Source: Streptomyces sp. NBC_00289
Lineage (GTDB): Bacteria > Actinomycetota > Actinomycetes > Streptomycetales > Streptomycetaceae
NCBI RefSeq assembly: GCF_041435115.1
Contig: NZ_CP108046.1
Span: 9,176,001 to 9,240,000, forward strand
Direction of reading: 5' to 3'
Length of the DNA stretch: 64,000 nt
The notes beneath the pieces were generated by a model. The model saw nothing but the letters and a program-made list of their open reading frames with translations, searched no databases and was not told where the DNA came from. The position numbers were made by a program, and so were the translations under genes. How positions within the stretch are numbered: position 1 is the stretch's first letter; each line of letters opens with the position of its first letter. This document shows positions 23,984 through 32,474 of this stretch, in pieces.

Positions 23984-24745
23984 TCAGCCGGCCCGTACGT
24001 GCGAGAGCAGCTCTCGGAGCAGCTGTGTGGCGGGATGGCCGGCCCCGAGGTGGCGTTCGCTGTCGGTCAGGGCCTGGGCGAACAACTCCGTGCTTCGCTC
24101 GCGGTTTCCGGTGGTGTGGTGGGCGTGGGCGAGGTTGCCGAGGGAGAGGAGGGTGTCGGGATCGCCGTGGCCCAGGACCCGTTCGCGGTCGGTCAGGGTC
24201 CGCTCGTGCAGCGGGAGGGCGCGAGCCGGGTTGCCTGTCAGTTCGTGGGCGCGGGCGAGGTTGTCCCGGCACAGGTGGGTGCGCAGGTCGTCCGGTCCGA
24301 GGACGCGCTCGCGGCCGGCCAGGGCGCGTTCGTAGAGGGGGATGGCGCGGGCCGCCTCGCCGGCCGCCTCGTACGCGCCGGCGAGGTTGTTGAGACAGGC
24401 GAGGGTGTCCGGGTGGTCGGGTCCCAGGACGCGCTCGCTGTCGGCGAGGTTCCGCTCGAACAGCGGCACGGCCCGTTCCAGGAGCCCGGCCTGCTGACGG
24501 GCGCCGCCGAGGTTGTTGCGGGCGCGGAGGGTTTCGGGGTGATCGGGTCCGAGGTCGCGTTCGACCGTGGCCGACTCCCTCTCGAAGAGGGCGACATCGT
24601 CGATCGGTGTCTCGCCGGCACCTCGGTCCCCGTCCCCGCCCGGCTGCGGAACGCTCGCCCACGACTGGTCCTCGGCGGCCTGCCGCAACTGTTCCCGAAG
24701 GGCACGCATCGTCCCGGCGCACCCCGTGCCCGGCTGCCCGTCCAT
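23984..24745 (-). CDS. Tetratricopeptide-repeat protein (kinesin-light-chain type)
   Basis: 253 aa from ATG 24745, preceded by AGGGGTGG; an upstream in-frame ATG at 24772 is also possible. From about residue 55 the protein is a series of roughly 42-residue TPR_12-type repeats, each with the pattern RVLGPDHPDTL followed by NNLAGAYEAAG (four full copies: HPETLRARNNLG, HPDTLACLNNLA, LRTHLCRDNLA, DPDTLLSLGNLA). Such repeats mediate protein-protein contacts. No signal peptide, effector or DNA-binding domain. Similar repeats occur as the C-terminal part of larger NB-ARC regulators, so this could be a stand-alone partner or a remnant of one. Confidence 0.8.
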   Translation of the reverse strand: MDGQPGTGCAGTMRALREQLRQAAEDQSWASVPQPGGDGDRGAGETPIDDVALFERESATVERDLGPDHPETLRARNNLGGARQQAGLLERAVPLFERNLADSERVLGPDHPDTLACLNNLAGAYEAAGEAARAIPLYERALAGRERVLGPDDLRTHLCRDNLARAHELTGNPARALPLHERTLTDRERVLGHGDPDTLLSLGNLAHAHHTTGNRERSTELFAQALTDSERHLGAGHPATQLLRELLSHVRAG

Positions 24746-24956
24746 GGCGCCACCCCTGTCTGTCGCCTGCATCCAGGCTACGCTCGGCGCCCGTGACGGC
24801 GGTGTCCCGGAACAGGCCACACCGCCGGTCTCAGGCTCCTCCCCGAGCCTCGGGGAGGAGCACGGGATCAGCCGCAGGCCGCAGTCGTTTCCGCCGCGCT
24901 GTGCGAACCGGGTGGGCGGACGCAGGGCGGGCGGCTACTGCCCCCGGAAGGCGGGG

Positions 24957-25514
24957 TCACGGCTCGGACGGCGAGTGCAGCCGGGTGAACTCGTCGGCGA
25001 GTATGCCCATCAGTACCAGGTCGTGGTGCCGACCGGCGAAGAACACCTGGTCACGCAGTCGACCCTCCTCGACGAAACCGAGCCGACGCTGAAGCGCCAA
25101 AGACGCCTCGTTGTGGGCGAAGATCCGCGCCTGGCACTTGTGATAGCGCCGCTCGGCGAACATGAAGCGCAACAGCTTCGCCGCCGCCTCCGCCGCGTAG
25201 CCCTTGCGCCGGTGATCGGCCCCCATGGTGATGCCGTACTCGAACCAGCCCGACCGTGGGTCGGCCTGATGGACACCGACAGTACCGACCGCTTCGCCCG
25301 TGTCGAGGGCTTCGATCACCAGCCTGAAGCAGTCGCTGTCGGACCCGGCGGTGGACTGCTCCGTCGCCCAGCTACGGAAACTCTCGGCGGAGCGAGGCGG
25401 GTTGAGCAGATCACCCAGTCGCTCCTCGTCCGTGGCGAAGCGCATGAACGGGGTCCAGTCGTCGGGCTCGATTCCCCGCAGGCGTATTCGGTTGCCGGTC
25501 CAGAACGATGTCAT
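24957..25514 (-). CDS. GNAT-family N-acetyltransferase (RimJ/RimL-like)
   Basis: 185 aa from ATG 25514. The RimJ/L-type fold is evident: RIRLRGIEPDDWTPFMRF at the N-terminus, the acetyl-CoA loop GADHRRKGYAAEAAAKLLRF (motif A, R/Q-x-x-G-x-A variant), and NEASLALQRRLGFVEEGRLRD, the classic NxxSxxxxxxxGF ending. Such enzymes acetylate protein N-termini, amino acids or antibiotics. It sits alone, upstream of the TPR gene and downstream of the catabolic operon, with no sign of sharing either transcript. Substrate unknown. Confidence 0.85.
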   Translation of the reverse strand: MTSFWTGNRIRLRGIEPDDWTPFMRFATDEERLGDLLNPPRSAESFRSWATEQSTAGSDSDCFRLVIEALDTGEAVGTVGVHQADPRSGWFEYGITMGADHRRKGYAAEAAAKLLRFMFAERRYHKCQARIFAHNEASLALQRRLGFVEEGRLRDQVFFAGRHHDLVLMGILADEFTRLHSPSEP

Positions 25515-25597
25515 GGGTCATTTTCCCACCTGCGGCGAGGGTGTGGCCCGTTCTCGGCCTGCTTGCGCGGGGTGACCGGAAGCATCGCCGTGGCGTC

Positions 25598-26347
25598 TCA
25601 CGGTGTCCAGCCCTGCGGCGGCGAACCCACCGCGTCCGAGAGGGACTTGACGCCACCGTGTGCGGTCAGTCCGCCGTCGACCGGTATCTCGGCGCCGGTG
25701 ATGAAGGAGGCCGCGTCGGACAGGAGGAAGACTACCAGCGGGGCCACCTCGCCCGTGGTGCCGGTGCGGCCGAGCGGAGTCTCGCGGATGTTCGCCTCGC
25801 GGAAGGCGGGAGGGGCGGTGGCCGTCATCTCGGTCTCGATGTAGCCGGGGTGGACGGTGTTCACGCGGATGCCGCGCGGGCCCAGCTCGGTGGCAGCGGT
25901 CTTGGACAGGCCGCGCAGCGCCCATTTGCTGGCCGTGTACGCCACCGGGTAGTGGCCGGTGAGGGCGGCGGACGAGCCGACGTTGACGATGGACGAGCCG
26001 GGTGGCATCAGCGGGACGAGGTGCTGGATGCCGAGGAGGGGGCCGGTGACGTTGACGGCGTGGACGCGGGCGAAGTCGTCGGGCCGTACGTCGTCGAGGC
26101 GGGCCCGCCAGGTGATGCCCGCGTTGTTGACCAGGCCGTGGACCACGCCGTACGACTCCCGCACCTGTGCCGCCAGTTGAACCCAGTCCTCCTCGCTGGT
26201 GACGTCGAGGCGGCGGCAGTCGCCACTCGCCCGTACGTCGGTGGCGATGACGAGTGCGCCCGCACGGGCCAGCGCCTCCGCCTCGGCGGCGCCCTGGCCC
26301 CGGGCGGCGCCGGTCACGACCACGACCTTGCCGTCGAGCCGGTTCAC
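25598..26347 (-). CDS. SDR-family oxidoreductase, last gene of the aromatic catabolic operon
   Basis: 249 aa from GTG 26347 overlapping the FAH stop (GTGA). Classical SDR: VVVTGAARGQGAAEAEALAR for NAD(P) at 9-28, NNAG (VNNAGITW), Ser in VGSSAALTG and the YxxxK in PVAYTASKWALRG, ending with ITGAEIPVDGGLTAHGG. Similar to 3-alpha-/cyclohexanol-type dehydrogenases. In the context of a ring-cleaving operon it may oxidise or reduce an alicyclic or side-chain alcohol before ring hydroxylation. No clear terminator follows. Confidence 0.88.
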   Translation of the reverse strand: MNRLDGKVVVVTGAARGQGAAEAEALARAGALVIATDVRASGDCRRLDVTSEEDWVQLAAQVRESYGVVHGLVNNAGITWRARLDDVRPDDFARVHAVNVTGPLLGIQHLVPLMPPGSSIVNVGSSAALTGHYPVAYTASKWALRGLSKTAATELGPRGIRVNTVHPGYIETEMTATAPPAFREANIRETPLGRTGTTGEVAPLVVFLLSDAASFITGAEIPVDGGLTAHGGVKSLSDAVGSPPQGWTP

Positions 26348-27270
26348 GGCCGCTCCCGGGTGCGGCGGCGGGCGGCCGGGAGCGGGACGGGAGCCGTACC
26401 CGCGACCACGGTGTTGGTGAGGCTGCCGATGCCCTCGACGGTGAGGGTGACCGTGTCCCCGGGCCGCAACGGCGGCGGACGGCGTTCCCCGCGTACGCCC
26501 CACAGCTCCGCCAGGCAGCCGCCGTTGCCGCAGGTGCCCGAGCCGAGGACGTCACCGGGGCGGACGACGCTGCCCCGGGAGGCGTAGGCGACCATCTCCT
26601 CGAAGGTCCAGCTCATGTTCGACAGCAGGTCCTCGCCGACGACCTCGCCGTTGACCGTGGCGGTGAGGCCGAGCCGCAGGAAGCCCTCGGAGTCCCGGTA
26701 GGGCTCCAGTTCGTCGGCGGTGACCAGGTACGGGCCGAGCGTGGCGGCGGTGTCCTTGCCCTTGCACGGGCCGAGGCCCACCTGCATCTCGCGGGCCTGC
26801 AGGTCGCGCGCGGACCAGTCGTTGAGGATCGTGTAGCCGACGATGTGATCCCGGGCCTGCCGCGGGGTGAGGTCCCGTCCCTCCCGGCCGACGACGGCGG
26901 CCACCTCGAGTTCGAAGTCGAGGACCTGGGATCCCGGGGGCACGGGCACGTCGTCATGGGGTCCGACGACCGCGTACGGGTTGGTGAAGTAGAAGGTCGG
27001 CGCGTCGTACCAGGCGGCGGGTACCCCGGTGGCGCCGTCCACGGACCGCCGTACGCCTTCGACGTGTTCCTCGAAGGTGACGAAGTCGCGGATGGTCGGA
27101 GGCTCCAGGGGCGGCAGCAGGCGTACGTCGGCGAGCGGGACGGCGGGGCCCACCGGACGCACGCCCACCGCGTCGAGCGGGGACACGCCGTCCGGCAGCG
27201 GGCGTACGACGGTGTCCTCCACGACGCCGTGGTGCCGGCGGCCGTCGTGGACGTAGGTGGCTATGCGCAT
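26344..27270 (-). CDS. Fumarylacetoacetate hydrolase-family enzyme (first copy)
   Basis: 308 aa from ATG 27270. The C-terminal FAH fold shows the metal-ligand region FELEVAAVVGREGRD, VGYTILNDWSARDLQAREM, KGKDTAATLGPYLV and SGTCGNGGCLAELWG. Members hydrolyse or isomerise beta-diketo or oxo-dienoate products of ring cleavage, or act as decarboxylase/hydratase. It overlaps the SDR gene and follows the dioxygenase gene by 7 bp. Together with the second FAH gene at 31359 it gives the operon two carbon-carbon hydrolase-type enzymes, suggesting two successive cleavage or tautomerisation steps. Confidence 0.88.
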   Translation of the reverse strand: MRIATYVHDGRRHHGVVEDTVVRPLPDGVSPLDAVGVRPVGPAVPLADVRLLPPLEPPTIRDFVTFEEHVEGVRRSVDGATGVPAAWYDAPTFYFTNPYAVVGPHDDVPVPPGSQVLDFELEVAAVVGREGRDLTPRQARDHIVGYTILNDWSARDLQAREMQVGLGPCKGKDTAATLGPYLVTADELEPYRDSEGFLRLGLTATVNGEVVGEDLLSNMSWTFEEMVAYASRGSVVRPGDVLGSGTCGNGGCLAELWGVRGERRPPPLRPGDTVTLTVEGIGSLTNTVVAGTAPVPLPAARRRTRERP

Positions 27271-27277
27271 GGGTCAC

Positions 27278-28210
27278 TCACACCGGAGGGGCGACGAACA
27301 CGCCGCGGTCGACGTCGTTGAAGGACTCCTTGGCGACCAGTTCGTTCATGGGGTTGGCGGTGCCCCACTGGTCGGCCACGTCGGGCTGGGAGAAGTCGTA
27401 GACGTGCGGGTGCCAGGTGTCCTCGTCGAGGACCTCCAGCTCCGTCGTGTACTCGACGGTGTTGCCGTGCGGGTCGAGGAAGTACGTGAAGGTGTTGTCG
27501 CCGGCCGTGTGCCGTCCCGGACCCCAGATCTTGCGGTGGCCGGCCCGGATCACACGGCCGGAACCTCGCATGTACTCGTCGAGGCCGCGCATCTCGAAGG
27601 ACACGTGGTGCAGCGCGGTGTGCGGGCCCCGGGCGATGGCCATGGAGTGGTGCTGGCTGCTGATGCGCATGAAGTGCATCGCCTCGCCCATCCTGGGATG
27701 CGTCAGGGTGTCGGAGAGGCGGAAGCCGAGATGGCGCTCGTACCACTCCCGGGTGCGGTTGAGGTCGGGGGAGTTGAGGACGACGTGCGACAGCTTGACC
27801 GGGATCGCCTCCTTCTCCTCGATCCTGCGGTGCTGCCGTACCGCCACCTCGGCCAGGACCTCGACGGTGCGTCCGTCGACGTCGAAGAAGCGGAAGCCGT
27901 AGCCGCCGCCCGGGGTGTCGACCTTGCCCGGCTGCGAGATCAACCGCACATCGCCGTCGAGGAGTCGCTCGGCGAGGGTGTCGACGTCGGCCGTGCTCGC
28001 GGCGCCGTAGGAGACGAGGTCGAGGCGCTTCTCCTCGGCCCTGCGCAGCCGTACGACGTACTGCTCCGGGGAGCCCTCGGCCGCAAGGAAGGAGATGCCG
28101 GAGTCCTCGGCGACCTTGGTGAGGCCCCAGACGCCGGCGTAGAAGTCGAGCTGCTTGTCGTAGTCGGGCACGGCCAGGTCGACGTGGCGCAGATGGGTGA
28201 GCAGGCGCAT
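27278..28210 (-). CDS. Type I extradiol ring-cleaving dioxygenase (two-domain VOC)
   Basis: 310 aa from ATG 28210; the open frame further upstream overlaps the amidohydrolase. It has two VOC modules: the N-terminal (1 to about 120) is degenerate, the C-terminal (about 138-260) is catalytic. Iron ligands match type I extradiol enzymes such as BphC: His142 (KLSHVV), His202 (LHHVSFE) and Glu253 (NTVEYTTE), with Tyr243 in the expected acid/base place. It should cleave a catechol-type ring next to the hydroxyls using Fe(II) and O2. Its gene lies between the amidohydrolase and the first FAH gene. Substrate unknown. Confidence 0.88.
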   Translation of the reverse strand: MRLLTHLRHVDLAVPDYDKQLDFYAGVWGLTKVAEDSGISFLAAEGSPEQYVVRLRRAEEKRLDLVSYGAASTADVDTLAERLLDGDVRLISQPGKVDTPGGGYGFRFFDVDGRTVEVLAEVAVRQHRRIEEKEAIPVKLSHVVLNSPDLNRTREWYERHLGFRLSDTLTHPRMGEAMHFMRISSQHHSMAIARGPHTALHHVSFEMRGLDEYMRGSGRVIRAGHRKIWGPGRHTAGDNTFTYFLDPHGNTVEYTTELEVLDEDTWHPHVYDFSQPDVADQWGTANPMNELVAKESFNDVDRGVFVAPPV

Positions 28211-28214
28211 GAGA

Positions 28215-29213
28215 TCAGTCCTTCCGGAGGAGGGCGGCCGCGTTGCCGCCCCGTACGGCGTGGAAGTGGGCGTCGGGCAGCCGCGCGGCGAGCAGCGCGC
28301 CGACCGGGTTCCCGGTGCCCATGTCGAAGGGGAAGTCGGAGCCGAGCAGGACCCGGTCGGCGCCGACGGCGCGGACGAGCTCCCGCAGGACGTGCGGGTC
28401 GTGGACCAGGGAGTCGAAGTACAGGCGCCCGAGGTAGCTGCTGGGCAGGTGAGCACAGCCGGCGCCGGCGTCGGAGCGGGTGGACCAGGCGTGGTCGGAG
28501 CGGCCGATGTGGGTGGGCAGGTAGCCGCCGCCGTGGGCCGCGATCAGCGTCAGTTCCTGATGCCGGTCCAGTACCCCGGAGAAGATGAGGTGGGACAGCG
28601 CGACGGCGTTCTCGGTGGGCTGGCCGACCACGTTGGACAGGTACCACTGGTCCAGGCGCTCGTCGAGCGTGCAGCCGAAGGGGTGCAGGAAGAGGATCGC
28701 GCCGGTCTGCTCGGCCCGCGTCCAGAAGGGTTCGTACGCCGGGTCGGACAGCTCCCGCCCCGGCGCGTGACTGGAGATCTCCACGCCCGACAGGCCCATG
28801 TCCAGGGCGTGTTCCAGGGCGCGCACGGCCTGGTCGGGGTGCTGGAGGGGGACGAGCCCGAGCCCTTTCAGCCGGTCCGGCGCCTGCGCGCAGTGCGCGG
28901 CCGTGGCCTCGTTGGCGAGTCGGTACACCTTCTCCGCCGTCGGTTCGTCCGCCCAGTAGTGATAGTGCGAGGGGGAGGGGGAGACCAGCTGGACGTCGAC
29001 ACCCTGTGCGTCCATCGCGGCCAGGCGCAGCGTGACGTCGGTGGCCCGTGGAACGACCTCGCGCACCATCGCGCCGCTGACCGCGAGGGCCGCGGCGCCG
29101 TTGCGGCGGGCGTCCAGGGCCCTGGCCTGGGCGAGGCCGGGCAGTCCGGCCACCAGTGCCTCGACCTCGGGGAGCAGGATGTGGGCGTGCACGTCCACGG
29201 TGGGCGCGTTCAC
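28215..29213 (-). CDS. Amidohydrolase-family decarboxylase/hydrolase (ACMSD-like)
   Basis: 332 aa from GTG 29213 (GTGA overlap with the monooxygenase stop). TIM-barrel amidohydrolase-2 type: metal ligands in VDVHAHILLP, LFLHPFG, IAAHGGGYLP and GSDFPFDMG. This group includes 2-amino-3-carboxymuconate-semialdehyde decarboxylase, gamma-resorcylate decarboxylase and 5-carboxyvanillate decarboxylase, all acting on aromatic or ring-cleaved carboxylates. Here it most likely decarboxylates an intermediate before or after ring cleavage. Cytoplasmic; second of the tightly packed group. Confidence 0.86.
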   Translation of the reverse strand: MNAPTVDVHAHILLPEVEALVAGLPGLAQARALDARRNGAAALAVSGAMVREVVPRATDVTLRLAAMDAQGVDVQLVSPSPSHYHYWADEPTAEKVYRLANEATAAHCAQAPDRLKGLGLVPLQHPDQAVRALEHALDMGLSGVEISSHAPGRELSDPAYEPFWTRAEQTGAILFLHPFGCTLDERLDQWYLSNVVGQPTENAVALSHLIFSGVLDRHQELTLIAAHGGGYLPTHIGRSDHAWSTRSDAGAGCAHLPSSYLGRLYFDSLVHDPHVLRELVRAVGADRVLLGSDFPFDMGTGNPVGALLAARLPDAHFHAVRGGNAAALLRKD

Positions 29214-30382
29214 GGCAGCTCCCGCAGGAGGGGCATCGTGCGGGCCAGCAGACCGGGTACGTCGGCGTCGCGCACGCCGTCCAGCTGCCACTGCCCGAGC
29301 TGCACGGACGCCTCGACGACGCTCCGCACGCGCGGTACACGCCGCTCGTGGTACTCCTGGAACAGCTCGTCGTCCCAGGGCCGGCCGCCGGTGAGCAGCT
29401 CGGCGAGGACGGAGGCGTCCTCGAGGGACATGGCCGCGCCCTGGGCGAGAGTGGGCGGGCAGCAGTGGGCGGCGTCGCCGACGAGAACGACGCGGCCGCG
29501 GTGCCAGGAACCTTCCACCAACAGGCGGTGGAACCAGGTGTAGTTGACCTTCGCCGGGTCGGTGATGTGCTTCGTGATCTCCGGCCAGACGCCGCCGTAG
29601 CCCTGGGTGAGCCGGCGCATCTCGTCCGCGTAGGTCAGCTCGGGGATCGAGGCGCGGTCACGGCATGCCTCGACCACGTAGGCGTAGATCGTGTTCGCGC
29701 CGGTGGGGCAGTAGCCGGCGATGTAGGCCGGGCCGCCGTAGGCGAGGTCGGTGCGGGAGACGCCCGCGGGGCGCGGGGCCGGGGTGCGCCAGATGGCCAT
29801 GCCGGTGGGCTCGGGGCTGTCGGTGATGCCGACCGTGCCGCGGGTGGCGGAGTTGAGGCCGTCGGCGGCGATCACCAGGTCGTAGCGGGCCCGGGTGCCG
29901 TCGCTGAACCGTACGGTGACGCCGTGCGCGTCCTGCTCCAGCTCGTCGGCGGTGGTGCCCAGGCGTACTTCGGCGCCCGACGCGCGGACCGCGTCGATCA
30001 GGATCCGCTGCAGGTGTGGGCGTTGCATGCCGAGGGTGGCCGGCAGGTCGTCGCCGCCGGTCCTGAAGTCCTCGGCCACGTGCAGCACCGTCCCGTCGGG
30101 GGCGGTGACGCCCAGCGAGCCGAAGGCGAAGCCGGACGCCTCGACCTGCTTCCACACACCGAGTTCACGCAGGACCCGCAGGGCGTTGCCCTGAAGGGTG
30201 ATGCCGGAGCCGGTGGTGGCGTTCCAGTCGGGCCTGGCCTCGATCAGGTCCACGGCGAGACCGGCGCGGCGCAGCAGGATGCTGACGGCGTTCCCGGCGG
30301 CGCCGCCGCCGATCACGAGGACGGTGCGGGCGCCGGTCGTCCCGGCCGCGGGTGCTCTGGGTGTGTCGGGTGTCTCGGGCAT
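29210..30382 (-). CDS. FAD-dependent aromatic ring monooxygenase
   Basis: 390 aa from ATG 30382, with AAGGAAG upstream. Class A flavoprotein hydroxylase: VLVIGGGAAGNAVSILLRRAG at 21-41, DG motif VIAADGLNSATRG, and GD motif VVLVGDAAHCCPPTLAQGAA. It resembles 3-hydroxybenzoate 6-hydroxylase, salicylate hydroxylase and related enzymes. It probably adds a hydroxyl (possibly with loss of CO2) to make the catechol or hydroquinone used by the extradiol dioxygenase. It is 23 bp downstream of the cyclase-family gene, the only notable gap in the operon's upstream half. Confidence 0.88.
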   Translation of the reverse strand: MPETPDTPRAPAAGTTGARTVLVIGGGAAGNAVSILLRRAGLAVDLIEARPDWNATTGSGITLQGNALRVLRELGVWKQVEASGFAFGSLGVTAPDGTVLHVAEDFRTGGDDLPATLGMQRPHLQRILIDAVRASGAEVRLGTTADELEQDAHGVTVRFSDGTRARYDLVIAADGLNSATRGTVGITDSPEPTGMAIWRTPAPRPAGVSRTDLAYGGPAYIAGYCPTGANTIYAYVVEACRDRASIPELTYADEMRRLTQGYGGVWPEITKHITDPAKVNYTWFHRLLVEGSWHRGRVVLVGDAAHCCPPTLAQGAAMSLEDASVLAELLTGGRPWDDELFQEYHERRVPRVRSVVEASVQLGQWQLDGVRDADVPGLLARTMPLLRELP

Positions 30383-30405
30383 GAGGAACTTCCTTGTTCC
30401 GTGGG

Positions 30406-31362
30406 CTACTTGACGGCGAGGGGGTTGACCGGGGAGCCGACGGCGCCGGTGATGGGAAGAGGGGCGGCGGTGAGCCAGAACTCGTGGACGCCGTCGGCCG
30501 CGCAGTCGTCGGCGAGCGCCTCCAGGTCCCACATCTCGCCGATGAGCAGGCCGATGTGGGGGATGGCGACCTGGTGCAGCGGCTGGAAGGCGTGCGTGAA
30601 CTCGTTCGGGCGCACCTCGAAGCCCCAGGTGTCGGTGGCGATCGCGGCGATCTCGGTGCCGTGCAGCCAGCCGGCCGTCGTGAACGACAGTCCGGGGGAG
30701 TCGCCTCCCGCGTAGTCGCCCCAGCCCTCGCGCCCGGCCCGGGCCAGGCGGCCGGTGCGTACGAGAGCGATGTCGCCGCGGCCGACCGTCACCCCGTGGG
30801 CCTCGGCGGTCCGGTTCAGGTGCTCCTCGGTGATGGCGAAGCCGTCGGGCAGCTCGCCGTCCTCGCCGACGACCCGGCCCACGTCGAGGAGCACGCCCCG
30901 GCCGGCGACGTACGGCGCCATGTGCTCGATGCCGGTGACGAGGTCGCCGTCGGAGGTGACGGTCCTCGCCGCGTCACGTCCGTTCCACGCCTTGCCGTGG
31001 TCGAAGATGTGCCCGAGGCCGTCCCACTGGGTGGAGCACTGCAGCGGCATGCTGATCACGTCGTCGGCGCCGCCGAGACCGTGCGGGAAGCCCTGGTTGC
31101 CGAGGGCGGCGTCGGTGCCGGTGTCGAGCATGGTGTGCACCGGGTTGGTGCGCCGGCGCCAGCCCTTCTGCGGGCCGTCCATGTCGAAGCGCTGCGAGAG
31201 GGAGAAGCTGACTCCGCGCCGGACCAGGGCGGCACCCTCCCGCCGCTTGGCCTCGTCGAGGAAGTTGAGCGTGCCCAGCACGTCCTCCGCCCCCCAACGG
31301 CCCCAGTTGGAACAGGCTTTGGCGCTCGCGGCGATCTCGCTCTCGGGGTCGTCGCGGTTCAT
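30406..31362 (-). CDS. Cyclase-family (KynB-like metal-dependent) hydrolase
   Basis: 318 aa from ATG 31362, overlapping the second FAH stop by ATGA. The cyclase/kynurenine-formamidase fold is recognisable from CSTQWDGLGHIFDHGKAW, where the canonical metal motif HxGTHxDxPxHF appears as STQWDGLGH. The first histidine position is Gln, a variant common in actinobacterial cyclase-family proteins. Also seen are RGVLLDVGRVVG, ITEEHLNRTAEAHG and GFEVRPNEFTHAFQPLH. Members open lactone or amide bonds, including in aromatic catabolism. Reaction here unknown. Confidence 0.82.
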   Translation of the reverse strand: MNRDDPESEIAASAKACSNWGRWGAEDVLGTLNFLDEAKRREGAALVRRGVSFSLSQRFDMDGPQKGWRRRTNPVHTMLDTGTDAALGNQGFPHGLGGADDVISMPLQCSTQWDGLGHIFDHGKAWNGRDAARTVTSDGDLVTGIEHMAPYVAGRGVLLDVGRVVGEDGELPDGFAITEEHLNRTAEAHGVTVGRGDIALVRTGRLARAGREGWGDYAGGDSPGLSFTTAGWLHGTEIAAIATDTWGFEVRPNEFTHAFQPLHQVAIPHIGLLIGEMWDLEALADDCAADGVHEFWLTAAPLPITGAVGSPVNPLAVK

Positions 31363-32357
31363 GCCGACGCTCCGGTACAGCGGGTGCGCTGGACTCCGAG
31401 CCCGGTGATGGAGCCGTTCATGACGTCGCCGTCGCGCAGCAACCGGCCCCAGTGCATGCCGTTTCCGGCCGGACTGCCCGTCAGCACCAGGTCGCCGGGC
31501 AGGAGTCGGGCACCCTGGGAGACGTACGACACGAGACGCGCGACGCCGAAGAGCATGTCCTTGGTGGACTCGTCCTGCATGGTCTCGCCGTTCAGTTTCA
31601 GCGTGACGCGCAGGTCGCCCGGATCCGGGACCGAGCCGGCGGGCACGATCCACGGGCCGAGCGGGGTGAAGCCGGGCGCGTTCTTGCTGCGCAGCCAGTC
31701 GGTGCCGATGGCGGGCATGTCCCGGCGGAAGACGGTGGCGCGGTCGGTGAGGTCGTTGGCGATCGTGTACCCGGCGACGTGCTCCAGGGCCTCCTCGACC
31801 GGCACCCGGTACGCCGGCCGGGCGATGACGACCGCCAACTCCAGTTCCCAGTCCGGCTTCTCGGCCCAGGCCGGCAGGACGACGTCGTCGTACGGACCGG
31901 TGAGCGCGCTCGGCAGACCGATGAACACGTACGGCAGGTCCTCGGCCGCCCGCCGGTCCATGACCGCGGCGATCTCCGCCCGCGCCTCCTCGGGGCCGCG
32001 CGGATCGTCCGGAGAGCGGTGGGCGACCTCCAGGTCGATCACGTGCTGCCGGTAGTTGGCGCCCGACTGGAAGACCTGACGGGGTTCGACGGGGGCCAGC
32101 ACGCGCAGACCGGCGAGCGGGCGCCTGTCGTGGGTCGGGTCCGCCGCCAGCGTGTGCAGCCGGGGCAGGAACTCCTCCCAGCGCTCGAAGATCCCCCGCG
32201 TGGTGAGCGCGGGCTCGCCGACAGCGGTGCGGAGGTCCAGCACACTGCCCTCGGGGAGCACGAGCCCGGGAAAGGGCTCCTGACCGGGCACGGCGAGGGT
32301 GCCGAGGGCGAAGGGTCCGGAGAAGGGCGCGGAAGGGTCTGCGGGTTTCACGGGCAT
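31359..32357 (-). CDS. Fumarylacetoacetate hydrolase-family enzyme (second copy), first gene of catabolic operon
   Basis: 332 aa from ATG 32357. The FAH domain shows VFQSGANYRQHVIDLEV, WELELAVVIARPAYRVP, GYTIANDLTDRATVFRRD and LLPGDLVLTGSPAGNGMH. It is quite different from the copy at 26344 (similarity mainly in the metal site), so they are not a recent duplication. It is the first gene of the seven-gene operon and is divergent from a LysR-type gene; the 117-bp interval between them holds repeats that look like the control site. Predicted role: hydrolysis or isomerisation of a ring-cleavage product. Confidence 0.87.
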   Translation of the reverse strand: MPVKPADPSAPFSGPFALGTLAVPGQEPFPGLVLPEGSVLDLRTAVGEPALTTRGIFERWEEFLPRLHTLAADPTHDRRPLAGLRVLAPVEPRQVFQSGANYRQHVIDLEVAHRSPDDPRGPEEARAEIAAVMDRRAAEDLPYVFIGLPSALTGPYDDVVLPAWAEKPDWELELAVVIARPAYRVPVEEALEHVAGYTIANDLTDRATVFRRDMPAIGTDWLRSKNAPGFTPLGPWIVPAGSVPDPGDLRVTLKLNGETMQDESTKDMLFGVARLVSYVSQGARLLPGDLVLTGSPAGNGMHWGRLLRDGDVMNGSITGLGVQRTRCTGASA

Positions 32358-32474
32358 GTCCTCCTGGTTGCGATGTGACTAATCTGGGCCCCTTCCCCGT
32401 AATCTGGGAAATCGATTCCGTGGATATGGATCATCCATGCCGTCTATGCCCTTTCCCCGCCCAGGGAGCGCGCC
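32358..32474. promoter_or_regulatory. Divergent LysR control region with repeats
   Basis: TAATCTGGG occurs at 32380-32388 and again at 32400-32408, exactly 20 bp (two helical turns) apart. A perfect palindrome ATGGAT-C-ATCCAT follows at 32426-32438. Both arrangements suit a LysR-type regulator with a recognition and an activation site between divergent promoters. GGGAGCG near 32464 is the ribosome site of the regulator gene. Confidence 0.55.
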
